NCBI GenBank assembly: GCA_028875125.1
Contig: JAPPGC010000083.1
Span: 1 to 39,815 of the forward strand
Reading direction: 5' to 3'
Source of the DNA: Bacteroidota bacterium
GTDB lineage: Bacteria; Bacteroidota; Rhodothermia; Rhodothermales; Bin80
DNA length: 39,815 nucleotides
Both the position numbers and the translations under genes were made by a program. This document shows positions 1 to 8,074 of this stretch, one piece after another; positions within the stretch are counted from its first letter, which is position 1, and each line of letters opens with the position of its first letter. The notes under the pieces are model-generated. The model did not search any database, had not been told where the DNA came from, and worked only from the letters and a program-made list of their open reading frames with translations.

Positions 1-182
1 AATAGGGGATAGGGAATCTCAGTAAAAAATCCACTACAATGTCGAACTTGCGGTGGGGGTGCTCACTTTGCGCATCAGCCCGGGAGAAATCCCTTCCTGC
101 ATTTGCGATAAATACCCACATCTAACAGGCGCCTCCAGATTAGCTGTGGAGCCTACGTCGTCACGCTCGCTCCTCCCAACAC

Positions 183-1202
183 CTATACCAACAGAAACTC
201 CTCCTGTTTTGCTGAACGTGTCATCAGTTCCCGCACCGCATCTGCCGGTTGTTTACGCCCAAAAAGAATGGCATAAACGGCTTCGGTGATCGGCATTTCT
301 ATACCGAGGCGCTTAGCCATATGGTATACCGCTTTCGTTGTTCGCACTCCTTCAGCAACCATACTCGTTGAGGTCGTGATCTCATCAAGTGTCGCTCCAC
401 GCCCAATTGCTTCTCCCAAACGACGGTTACGGCTGTGCCGACTCGTACAAGTCACCACAAGGTCCCCTAGTCCGGTCAGTCCGGTCAGTGTCTGTGGCTT
501 GGCCCCAAGTACACTACCCAGTCGTTGGATCTCGACAATCCCCCGAGTAATCAGTGCAGCCCTGGCGTTATCTCCGTAGCCCACGCCGTCGCTAATGCCG
601 GAGGCAATAGCCATAATATTCTTCACGCTTCCACCAATCTCTACTCCCCGCACGTCGTCATTGACATAAACGCGGAGGCGCTCAGTCATAAAGATTGTGC
701 GAACGGCTTCGGCCTTATCTAGGTTAGTTGCTGCAGCAACCAGGGCCGTAGGTTGTCCCGCCGCGACCTCCTCGGCATGACTGGGACCGTACAGCGCAAC
801 GAGATCACTTTTGGGAACCGGTGGTGTAAGCACGTCCGCAAGTACAGCAGTCGTGGTCAGTTCGGTCTTATTCTCAATCCCTTTGGCAACCGACACCACC
901 GTTTTCCCCTTGTCGCAATACGCCCGTAAATCTGTTGCCAACGTACGCACAGCGTGCGATGGTGTCGCTATCACCCAGAGATCGGACTCCCGCGCAGCTA
1001 CTCTCAGGTTATCAGTAATAACCACTGATTCTGGGATGACGGCTTCGGAAAGATACCCGGGATTGCGACGCTCCCGGACTATGGTATCGGCTACGTCCGG
1101 TCGCCGTGCCCAGAGCATAACCGAATGCCCATGCTCAGCCAGACTGATCGAAAGTGCAGTTCCCCAGCTGCCGGCTCCAAAAACTGATATTCTGGACGAC
1201 AT
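183..1202 (-). CDS. gpsA: glycerol-3-phosphate dehydrogenase [NAD(P)+]
   Basis: Reduces dihydroxyacetone phosphate to sn-glycerol-3-phosphate, the backbone for phospholipids, in the cytoplasm. The 339-residue length is normal for the family. A Rossmann nucleotide-binding loop GAGSWG lies at residues 9-14, the family segment GPSHAEE at 139-145, the catalytic-lysine segment GGSVKN around K194, and the C-terminal-domain signature GLTGLGDL at 241-248. The ATG start is 15 nt downstream of the plsY stop, so the two genes are very likely one transcript. The pairing makes biochemical sense, because GpsA makes the acyl acceptor that PlsY uses. The stop is TAG. Nothing in the protein looks unusual. Confidence 0.97.
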   Translation of the reverse strand: MSSRISVFGAGSWGTALSISLAEHGHSVMLWARRPDVADTIVRERRNPGYLSEAVIPESVVITDNLRVAARESDLWVIATPSHAVRTLATDLRAYCDKGKTVVSVAKGIENKTELTTTAVLADVLTPPVPKSDLVALYGPSHAEEVAAGQPTALVAAATNLDKAEAVRTIFMTERLRVYVNDDVRGVEIGGSVKNIMAIASGISDGVGYGDNARAALITRGIVEIQRLGSVLGAKPQTLTGLTGLGDLVVTCTSRHSRNRRLGEAIGRGATLDEITTSTSMVAEGVRTTKAVYHMAKRLGIEMPITEAVYAILFGRKQPADAVRELMTRSAKQEEFLLV

Positions 1203-1217
1203 GTGTCTCAGCGATGG

Positions 1218-1901
1218 CTAAAGCTCACCACGTCCACGCATACCATGCGCCAAACGAAAATTCTTAACCTTGTTTTCTGTACCGGCTATTAATCGTCGAA
1301 TATTGCTGCGGTGCGCATAAAGAATAGCCAATGCAAATATACCCCCAAAAAGCAACAGGCTCCGATCCAGCGCCTCAATATCAAAAACAAACATCCGTAT
1401 CGCAATCGTGGCCGGAAACATGATAGCTGCGATGATGCTGGCCAGCGAAACATACCGGGAGATGCACAAAACCAATGCGAAAACCCCAATAACGATCCAC
1501 ATGGTTTTTGGCGTTATCGCAAATAGAACTCCTGCTGCAGTATTAACCCCCTTTCCGCCTCGAAAACGAGCCCAGATCGGCAACATATGTCCCACGATAG
1601 CTGCAATTCCAGCCAGCAGGCGTACTACCGACTCTACCTGCCAAAAGGCGAACCCTGATGGCAATTCGTCAATACGAATCGAGGCAATAACCCCTGCAGC
1701 CAACAAGCCCTTACCTAGATCCACAATGGTTGATAACACGCCAGCTTTCCATCCCAGCACCCGGAAAACATTGGTCGCTCCCGCATTAAGACTCCCATGC
1801 TTGCGTACATCAACACCATACAATAACTGTCCCATCCACACACTTCCGGGAATGGATCCAGCCAGGTAGCTCAAAAGCAGTATTACAACGATGGAAGCCA
1901 T
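1218..1901 (-). CDS. plsY: glycerol-3-phosphate acyltransferase PlsY
   Basis: Integral inner-membrane enzyme that moves an acyl group from acyl-phosphate to the sn-1 position of glycerol-3-phosphate, the first committed step of phospholipid synthesis in PlsX/PlsY organisms. The 227 residues form about five hydrophobic helices. The first PlsY motif is visible at residues 36-47 (GSLNAGATNVFR) and the second at 104-118 (GHMLPIW followed by RGGKG). It lies 66 nt downstream of purM and 15 nt upstream of gpsA, both on the same strand. The partner plsX is not in this window. The identification is firm from the motifs and from the neighbouring gpsA. Confidence 0.96.
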   Translation of the reverse strand: MASIVVILLLSYLAGSIPGSVWMGQLLYGVDVRKHGSLNAGATNVFRVLGWKAGVLSTIVDLGKGLLAAGVIASIRIDELPSGFAFWQVESVVRLLAGIAAIVGHMLPIWARFRGGKGVNTAAGVLFAITPKTMWIVIGVFALVLCISRYVSLASIIAAIMFPATIAIRMFVFDIEALDRSLLLFGGIFALAILYAHRSNIRRLIAGTENKVKNFRLAHGMRGRGEL

Positions 1902-1967
1902 AGAGCAATTGTTTGCTGGTGTTGAGTATTTCCGCCGTAACTATGGCCTACTGGAAGGGTCTCCAGA

Positions 1968-2966
1968 CTAGTAAACCGAACCAATAGCAATGGGACTTTC
2001 ATTGTGCTTTGCAGCAATTCGAAGTATGTCCTGTTCTGCCGAAGGTGGTGCGATAACCACCAGCCCGATACCCAGATTAAAAGTAGCTCGCATATCCTCT
2101 TCCGGCACGACGCCATGTTGCTGGATAAGATTGAAAATCGGCGGACGATCCCAATGATTATAGTTCACCTGCATGCGAAGTCCTTTAGGGATTACACGCT
2201 GCGTATTCCCTTCAATCCCCCCTCCGGTAACATGAGCAAAGGCATGCACATGCTCTTTGAGGTCGCGAATCAGCGGTAGATAACACTTGTGTATGTGCAA
2301 TAATGCCTCTTCAATCGTGTCGCCTCCCAATAGTTCGAATTTCTGCTCTGGAACGAATCCCGAAAGGCTGCCCAATAGAACTCTGCGAGCAAGCGAATAA
2401 CCATTTGTATGCAGTCCCGAAGAGGCAATCCCCCAGAGTATGTCCCCTCTTTGCACGCTGCTTCCATCAATGATCCCCTTCCGCTCAACAACCCCGATAA
2501 TAGTCCCGGCCAGATCGTAATCCCCGCGGATATAAAGATCCGGCATTTCGGCAGTTTCCCCACCAATCAGGGCGATTCCTGCATTCTTGCACGCCCGTAC
2601 CAGACCTGCCATTATATCCCCTACGACATCAAATGTCAGTTTTCCAGTTGCGAAATAGTCGAGAAAAAACAAGGGTTCAGCCCCGCACACCGCAATATCG
2701 TTAATGCAGTGGTTTACCAGATCTTCCCCAACTGTATCGTGCACCCCGGCAACCATGGCGACTTTGACCTTGGTGCCCACACCGTCTATGGAAGAAACCA
2801 GTGTGGGCTGCTCCCATCGTGAGTGATCAAGTTGGTAAAATGCACCGAATGCCCCAACGTCCCTAACTACACCAGGAGTAAAGGTAGATTGGATCAGCGG
2901 CTTCAAGCGGGCAAACGCTTTATCCGCTGCATCAATATCAACGCCTGCATCTTTATATGTTGTCAT
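1968..2966 (-). CDS. purM: phosphoribosylformylglycinamidine cyclo-ligase
   Basis: AIR synthetase: the ATP-dependent ring closure of FGAM to 5-aminoimidazole ribonucleotide in de novo purine synthesis (cytoplasmic). At 332 residues it is a full-length PurM. The DGVGTK segment is at residues 61-66, GGETAEMP at 135-142, and the SSGLHTNGYSLAR and HVTGGGIEGN family segments follow. Its ATG overlaps the stop of the upstream squalene-synthase-like gene by 4 nt, so the two are translationally linked. No other purine gene is nearby, so it sits in a mixed housekeeping operon rather than a pur cluster. Confidence 0.97.
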   Translation of the reverse strand: MTTYKDAGVDIDAADKAFARLKPLIQSTFTPGVVRDVGAFGAFYQLDHSRWEQPTLVSSIDGVGTKVKVAMVAGVHDTVGEDLVNHCINDIAVCGAEPLFFLDYFATGKLTFDVVGDIMAGLVRACKNAGIALIGGETAEMPDLYIRGDYDLAGTIIGVVERKGIIDGSSVQRGDILWGIASSGLHTNGYSLARRVLLGSLSGFVPEQKFELLGGDTIEEALLHIHKCYLPLIRDLKEHVHAFAHVTGGGIEGNTQRVIPKGLRMQVNYNHWDRPPIFNLIQQHGVVPEEDMRATFNLGIGLVVIAPPSAEQDILRIAAKHNESPIAIGSVY

Positions 2967-3667
2967 CGACCTGCCTTACCAAAATAAACTTGCCAATAAA
3001 TCTTCGTCCGACGTACAAAAGTGGGTTTTATCGGCCTGGACCAGACATTAAACTCGCGTGATTCGATATAGCCCAAGATATGCAACCCTCCAGTCCAATA
3101 AACCCGGAATCGTCGCCTGCTCCAACCCTTGAGATCGGTGTTTAGTGTTTTACATGATGCATATGCATCACGTGCACGCACCACCTGTTTCCATAGAATT
3201 GACCGGATGGCTTGACTTGAAGTGTACCGAACAAGATCTACCTTGGTCACGTTCCCTTTTGCAAGGATATCGGCGGGAATGAAACACCGCCCTGCTTCAA
3301 TATCCTCCTTGAGTAAGCAGACCGATCGTGTCAGAAAGATTGCTCGCGCAAACTGTTTGATTGGATCCTCAATCCAATTTGAAGTATAGCCTGCAAGTTT
3401 CGCCAGGAGTAATGCATGCGAACCTGCCGTGGCATCGGCATAGCTAAAAAGATCTTCTGAGGTTTCAATGGTCGGGGCTCCCTGTTCAACCAGTTGCGCA
3501 TCAACGAGATGAACCGGTAAATCAAATATCTTGCACACGTTGTACGCCTTCTCCCGGAGCACTCTCGGGGGAACCTCAATCTGTGCTGCGCGGTGCCAGT
3601 CCCAAAGCACATCTACCGCCTGTTGCAGTTCCTCTCTCGGCCAATCTGAAGGAGGAAAAGGCGTCAT
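2963..3667 (-). CDS. truncated squalene/phytoene synthase-like protein (probable pseudoenzyme)
   Basis: About 234 residues from the ATG at 3667; a longer reading begins with TTG at 3721 inside thrC. The middle resembles the squalene/phytoene synthase (trans-isoprenyl diphosphate synthase) family: EDLFSYADATAGS matches the usual DLl-Yc-xxAG segment, and KEDIEAGRCFIPADIL matches the segment around the second Asp-rich motif. The family normally has about 280-340 residues and an N-terminal DDxxD-type motif, and that whole first portion is absent here. In the second motif the first Asp position appears to be Leu (VCLLKED), leaving one acidic pair. Binding of two Mg-diphosphate groups therefore seems unlikely. 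It begins about 5 nt after the thrC stop and overlaps purM by 4 nt, so it is part of the operon. Family assignment is moderately sure; function is unknown. Confidence 0.72.
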   Translation of the reverse strand: MTPFPPSDWPREELQQAVDVLWDWHRAAQIEVPPRVLREKAYNVCKIFDLPVHLVDAQLVEQGAPTIETSEDLFSYADATAGSHALLLAKLAGYTSNWIEDPIKQFARAIFLTRSVCLLKEDIEAGRCFIPADILAKGNVTKVDLVRYTSSQAIRSILWKQVVRARDAYASCKTLNTDLKGWSRRRFRVYWTGGLHILGYIESREFNVWSRPIKPTFVRRTKIYWQVYFGKAGR

Positions 3668-3671
3668 TTGA

Positions 3672-4922
3672 TCAATCCCAGTTTTCCAGTTCTGAACGAA
3701 GAATATACGGATTTGCCTCAATTGATTGAACCCGGACGGGCATCGCGTATAGTGAAGTTAATCCCGAAGCCTCCTCTGGTGCGCTCCCAAGCGCCCGCTG
3801 GATCGTATCAGGAAATTTTGCCGGATGAGCGGTAGCCAGTACAATGACCGGGTCGGGAGCATCTCGGGCTGCAGCTAGCCCGACGGCCGTGTGCGGATCG
3901 GCAATGTAGCCCGTTTCTTCATACACTCGCCGAATTGAATTCAATGTCTGCCCGTCAGACCAAGAGCTGCCTCGAATCAATTGACGCATTCGATCATCCG
4001 AGAGCATAAACCTGAGTCGTTCAAAATTACTGGGCCGTCCAACATCCATTGCATTGGACAGCGTCCGGATTGATTCGCCAAAGGCATCCTGTTCTCCCGC
4101 GAGATACCGGGGATACCCATCATTGGCGTTGTGGGCAGCAATAAAGCCGCGAACAGGAAGGCCACAGAGATGCGCCAGCACACCGGCAGTAAGATTACCC
4201 AGATTACCACACGGAACGCACACATCTGCAGCCTTCCATCCGCCCGAAGCAAATGCCCAGTAGTAGTAGAGCATCTGCGGTAAAAGTCGGCCCACGTTTA
4301 TTGAATTTGCGGCTGAGAGGCGTAGCTGACCGGGCGAAACTAGAAGGGTTTTGACCATTGCCTGGCAATCATCAAAGGTCCCATCAACAGCGAATGCTCT
4401 CACACCCTCACGCCGTACAATAAGCTGCCGCTCCTGTATAGAGCTGACCTGGCCCTTCGGATAGAGCACAGCAACCCGAAGATTCGGCAGTCCACTGAAC
4501 CCATCGGCCACAGCACTACCCGTGTCACCAGAAGTGGCCACCAATATTGTCAGGGGCTCACCGTCGACAAAGCGATTCATGAGACGTGCCATCGAACGCG
4601 CACCAAAATCCTTGAACGATAACGTTGGGCCGTGGAATAGCTCAAGTACCCACGCATTTCCTACTCGAACTAGTGGCACAGGAAAATTAAGTGCACTCTT
4701 CAGTATGGAATTGAGTTCAGCCTCTGGGATCTCGTCCCCCAACCACGGAGTCAGTACGTTGGTCGCCATCGCACCAAAATCCGTCGATTTTTCCCACGCA
4801 CCGGGATTCACCGCGGGAAAATCTTGTGGAACATACAGTCCTCCGTCCGGTGCCAGACCGCGCAGTAATGCTGTCGCAAAAGTGACCGTCTGTGTTTGCT
4901 CGCGCGTACTCACATACCGCAT
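3672..4922 (-). CDS. thrC: threonine synthase
   Basis: PLP-dependent conversion of O-phosphohomoserine to threonine, the last step of the pathway. The protein has 416 residues. The PLP lysine is K104 in LSFKDFGARSM. The phosphate-binding segment ATSGDTGSA starts near residue 129, NSINVGRLLPQ is at 206-216 and PCGNLGNLTAG at 237-247, all standard for the family. It directly follows homoserine kinase, its substrate supplier. The first 206 nt of thrC are also read in another frame by the extended thrB. An in-frame TAG at 4928-4926, just upstream of the ATG at 4922, sets the start clearly. Confidence 0.97.
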   Translation of the reverse strand: MRYVSTREQTQTVTFATALLRGLAPDGGLYVPQDFPAVNPGAWEKSTDFGAMATNVLTPWLGDEIPEAELNSILKSALNFPVPLVRVGNAWVLELFHGPTLSFKDFGARSMARLMNRFVDGEPLTILVATSGDTGSAVADGFSGLPNLRVAVLYPKGQVSSIQERQLIVRREGVRAFAVDGTFDDCQAMVKTLLVSPGQLRLSAANSINVGRLLPQMLYYYWAFASGGWKAADVCVPCGNLGNLTAGVLAHLCGLPVRGFIAAHNANDGYPRYLAGEQDAFGESIRTLSNAMDVGRPSNFERLRFMLSDDRMRQLIRGSSWSDGQTLNSIRRVYEETGYIADPHTAVGLAAARDAPDPVIVLATAHPAKFPDTIQRALGSAPEEASGLTSLYAMPVRVQSIEANPYILRSELENWD

Positions 4923-5856
4923 AATCTAAACTGCACTGGCGAACGCCGTGTACATCTGCTTCGGTGACGATTCCGCGCGCCCCCTCTCCCGCCGCCCTGA
5001 CCATTGCGTCGCATACCTTCGAGACCGAGAAGGAATCCCTTGCGATTGCGAACATTGCCGGTCCCGAGCCCGTCAATGCTGCGCCGTAAGCACCTGCATC
5101 CATTGCTGCCTCCCGGACCGCATGATAGCAGGGAACGAGACTTGCCCGTGCAGGCTCTACGACCCGATCACGCATCATATAGGGCGATACGGCCTCCCAG
5201 TTTCCAGTCATAAATGCATGTAGCATAAACGCCAAATCGCTGGCATTGTGCACCGTGTCGATTCTGGGCACTGCTGAGGGCAGGATTGTCCTGGCATCTG
5301 CCGTCAAGATTGAGCGTTTCGGCATTACGACTGCCAAATGCAATGGATTTGTAAGCTGAATACAGCGATAGTCCGACGGTTTTGCGGGAGAAGTTAATAC
5401 CAGGCCCCCAAATAATGAGGGTAATGCATTATCTCCGTGAAGTGTACCCCCACTGGCCAATCTTTCCGCCTCGAGGACCGCGTGAGCCAATTCCTGTTTA
5501 CTGAACGGAGTGCCCAGAAGAAGATTCGCTGCCCAGGCACCCGCTGAGGCACTCGCTGCGGATCCTCCAATTCCTGAACCTAACGGGATCCCTTTTTTTA
5601 TGGATAGATGTAGACCCCGCTTATCGGCAGCCATCGTCATCACGAGATGCGCCGCCCGACCTGCTGTATTTTCGCTTGCAACCAAGGGAATGGGGGCAGA
5701 TGACGTAATCGTGATCTCCTGCCCCGATGTAAATCGCGCTTCAATAATATCTCCGATCCCTTTGAGGCATAACCCCAATGTATCAAACCCCGGTCCTAGA
5801 TTCGACAACGATGCAGGACCATAAACCTTTACGGATTGCCTATCTGTGCTGTTCAA
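4717..5856 (-). CDS. thrB: homoserine kinase, 3' end extended into thrC
   Basis: GHMP-family kinase that phosphorylates L-homoserine for threonine synthase. The ATP-binding motif PLGSGIGGSAAS lies at residues 91-102 and the C-terminal glycine-rich motif LTGSGPAMFAIA near 265. The protein starts at a TTG (5856), because the frame is closed upstream by TAA at 5871-5869 and no early ATG exists. The family ends near residue 305-312 with a D-x-x-GAR-type tail. Here that tail (TEADVHGVR) ends about residue 306, but no stop follows and the frame continues 69 more residues into thrC. One base removed after the GVR codons would give a stop at 4928-4926, immediately before the thrC ATG. A recent frameshift or a sequencing error is therefore likely. 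The kinase core looks intact. Confidence 0.93.
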   Translation of the reverse strand: MNSTDRQSVKVYGPASLSNLGPGFDTLGLCLKGIGDIIEARFTSGQEITITSSAPIPLVASENTAGRAAHLVMTMAADKRGLHLSIKKGIPLGSGIGGSAASASAGAWAANLLLGTPFSKQELAHAVLEAERLASGGTLHGDNALPSLFGGLVLTSPAKPSDYRCIQLTNPLHLAVVMPKRSILTADARTILPSAVPRIDTVHNASDLAFMLHAFMTGNWEAVSPYMMRDRVVEPARASLVPCYHAVREAAMDAGAYGAALTGSGPAMFAIARDSFSVSKVCDAMVRAAGEGARGIVTEADVHGVRQCSLDYAVCEYARANTDGHFCDSITARSGTGRRTVCSTRFSRGESRCVGKIDGFWCDGDQRTDSVVGGRDPRG

Positions 5857-5937
5857 AAGCCCAAAATTTTAGTCAGCCAGTCTTACGCCCAAAACATCTT
5901 AATTGACCAATCCAGAAGCATCCTCCGAAATTGGAGG

Positions 5938-6591
5938 TCACAGACCATATCTGGACTCTAGTATCCTCACCATCTTCATTGTAGCGGGAGGTAACACTGT
6001 TTTTTCGGAAACCAGACGCCTCAGGTCTTCTGGTGTATCTACATCGTACCAGACTGGCAACTGCGTGACTGATGCCCCCGATTCACGAGCACGTACCAGT
6101 GTCAGACTGAGCACATTGGGCTTACTGTAAACAATTCCATCGAAAAGACCGCAAATGAGCGGAGACATCCCCAAAAGGTAGTATCCCCCATCTGATGCGG
6201 GGCCAATACATACAGCCGGCACATCTGATAGCGCCTCATATGCATCCATGATAAACTCTGTCGGCAGTGTAGGATGATCTGTCCCGATAATAACCATTTG
6301 CTCATACCCCTCCACGGCCGTTTCCCTGAAAGCATGTTCCATGCGCTCCCCCAACCCATCGCCGCACTGCTTTTTTAATTGCGCACCATACAGATGAACA
6401 CCGGGATCACCCTCGTCGGCCATATAGAGGCGAACATCTACCCCTAGTGATGCATACTGAGCAAGGCTATCCATTAGAAAAGCACGATATAGATCCGCCG
6501 CTTCCTGTGACGAAAGGAGTTGAGTTAGTCTGGACTTTACTTGACCCGCCACAGGCGAGCGGGCAAATACAATCAGTGCGCGGTCCTTCAT
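5938..6591 (-). CDS. DUF2064 / TIGR04282-type GT-A transferase
   Basis: A 217-residue protein of the GT-A-fold nucleotidyl/glycosyl-transferase-like family (DUF2064, also called rSAM/selenodomain-associated transferase 1). The N-terminus ALIVFARSPVAGQVKSRL is the family signature. GTDHPTLP near residue 100 carries the metal-binding acidic position, and GPASDGGYYLLGM is the second signature. Its biochemical substrate is not established for the family. The ATG overlaps the stop of the cysteine desulfurase gene by 4 nt (ATGA), so the two are co-translated. It is followed after 81 nt by thrB. A cytoplasmic location is inferred, as no signal peptide or membrane segment is seen. Confidence 0.88.
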   Translation of the reverse strand: MKDRALIVFARSPVAGQVKSRLTQLLSSQEAADLYRAFLMDSLAQYASLGVDVRLYMADEGDPGVHLYGAQLKKQCGDGLGERMEHAFRETAVEGYEQMVIIGTDHPTLPTEFIMDAYEALSDVPAVCIGPASDGGYYLLGMSPLICGLFDGIVYSKPNVLSLTLVRARESGASVTQLPVWYDVDTPEDLRRLVSEKTVLPPATMKMVRILESRYGL

Positions 6592-7775
6592 CCAACACGC
6601 TGTTGACGCATCCTTTGAACAATTTTAGCTATACGCTCTGCCGTCAGCGCAATGTCCTCAGGTGTTGTCGAGCGGCCAAGGGAAAGTCTGAGCGAGGCGC
6701 GGGCGGTCTGCTCAGGTAACCCGAGGCCTCGCAGTACATGACTGGGCGTGATGGCCCCACTGGAGCATGCCGAACCCGCAGATGCGCTGATACCTTCAAG
6801 GTCCATGTTCAGCAGCAGCATTTCACCATCAAGCGCACTGCCTGCAACCGGTCTAAATGCCGTGCTCAGGATGTGTGGTGCAGCATTGGGTGGTGTATTG
6901 ATTACCAGTTGATCTCCGATACGATCCTTGAGTCGTCGCTCCAGTTCCTTTCGAAGTGCCTGCACGCGAGCAGCCTCCGCATCCCGGCTATTTGCCGCAC
7001 GAGCCATGGCGGCGGCCATGCCGACCGCGGCTGCTACGTTTTCTGTTCCCCCGCGCCGTCCCCTCTCCTGTGAACCACCAAGGACCTGCGGAGACAGTTC
7101 CACTCCGCTTCTGATATAAAGAATACCCACTCCCTTTGGGCCGTACATCTTGTGTGCGGAAAGCGACATCATATCTACACCAAGGTCCTCAACGTCCAAC
7201 GGCATCCATGCAGCCGCCTGGACTGCATCTGTGTGCAGAACCACACCACGCTTACGACAAATTGATGCGATTTCTTTAATGGGAGCTACTGCACCGGTTT
7301 CGTTGTTCACATACATGATCGAAACCTGGCAGGTATCTTCTTCTATCGCCTTGGCAATCTGATCTGTGTTCGGAGCCCCAAGATTGTGATCCGGTGCGAG
7401 ATATGTAACTCGTACCGCACACGACTCCAGAGCCTGTGCTGGCTCCAATACCGCCTTGTGTTCAACTGTTGAGGTTACCAGATGACTATCTGAGCTTAAT
7501 GCATTCAGCGCAAGATTATTCGCCTCTGTTGCCCCACTCGTAAAAACAATCTCTTCAGGGTTTGCGTTCAGAAAACCTGCAATTTGCTCTCGACTGCCTT
7601 CAATTGCCCCACGAGCGGCTCTGCCCAGACGATGTACAGAGGACGCGTTCCCAAAATCGCCCCTCATGTACGGCAGCATGGCTTCCAGAACAGCAGGATC
7701 CAACGGCGTCGTGGACGCATGATCCATGTAAACTGATCGAGAATAGGATTGCTTGTTGTCGCGCTCAACGATCAT
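6588..7775 (-). CDS. cysteine desulfurase (NifS/IscS family)
   Basis: PLP enzyme that takes sulfur from L-cysteine as an enzyme persulfide for Fe-S clusters and other sulfur carriers. Its 395 residues start MDHASTTPLDP near residue 17, typical of the family. The conserved His is H106 (VEHKAV), the PLP lysine is K209 (SAHKMYGPKG), and the catalytic loop cysteine is C337 (SAGSACSSG). The short SxCSSG loop with GxIxPSHVL downstream is the NifS/IscS (group I) pattern rather than SufS. No iscU, iscA or regulator is nearby, so the precise role (Fe-S assembly, tRNA thiolation) cannot be chosen. It appears to be the first gene of the minus-strand operon running to gpsA. Confidence 0.95.
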   Translation of the reverse strand: MIVERDNKQSYSRSVYMDHASTTPLDPAVLEAMLPYMRGDFGNASSVHRLGRAARGAIEGSREQIAGFLNANPEEIVFTSGATEANNLALNALSSDSHLVTSTVEHKAVLEPAQALESCAVRVTYLAPDHNLGAPNTDQIAKAIEEDTCQVSIMYVNNETGAVAPIKEIASICRKRGVVLHTDAVQAAAWMPLDVEDLGVDMMSLSAHKMYGPKGVGILYIRSGVELSPQVLGGSQERGRRGGTENVAAAVGMAAAMARAANSRDAEAARVQALRKELERRLKDRIGDQLVINTPPNAAPHILSTAFRPVAGSALDGEMLLLNMDLEGISASAGSACSSGAITPSHVLRGLGLPEQTARASLRLSLGRSTTPEDIALTAERIAKIVQRMRQQRVG

Positions 7776-8074
7776 AGTGCTTCGTCCCTCCGTTCGATGG
7801 GAGGATATACCTTGGTCAAACCTGAGTTACGACCGCATAACTTTGAAGGACTATTTCACCACTGCAGTACCGTTTTGGTTCAAGTGGCTGGTTAAATGTT
7901 AGCGTTTGGCATTAATCAGTTTCGGTCTTGGCATTTGGGTTAACCCGCCCAATAGATCAGGCGCAAGATATGATAGCGTGGTCAGTTCTGCAGCCGGGGC
8001 TTATCATCCCGGTGCTGGACATAACCTTCAATTACCATGCTGCCTCAACCCGCCCGTCTTCTCAGACGCGTTAC
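7776..8074. other. non-coding interval upstream of cysteine desulfurase and the IS110 remnant
   Basis: About 300 nt with no supportable gene. It must contain the promoter of the minus-strand cysteine desulfurase operon, but I could not pick out a convincing -35/-10 pair. The right part directly precedes an IS110-family transposase remnant. In intact IS110 elements this position holds the non-coding left end that is transcribed as the bridge RNA, so part of 7860-8074 may be a decayed left end. That is inference from family knowledge only. Confidence 0.4.

Noticed and set aside
1-182. A gene or terminator at the left edge
   Set aside because: Only a short imperfect stem (CTCCA/TGGAG near 135-155) without T-run was seen, and the open frame from 53 is without protein features and runs antisense to gpsA.
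286-1221. Plus-strand open frames opposite gpsA
   Set aside because: They are antisense to the well-identified gpsA gene and show no protein features of their own.
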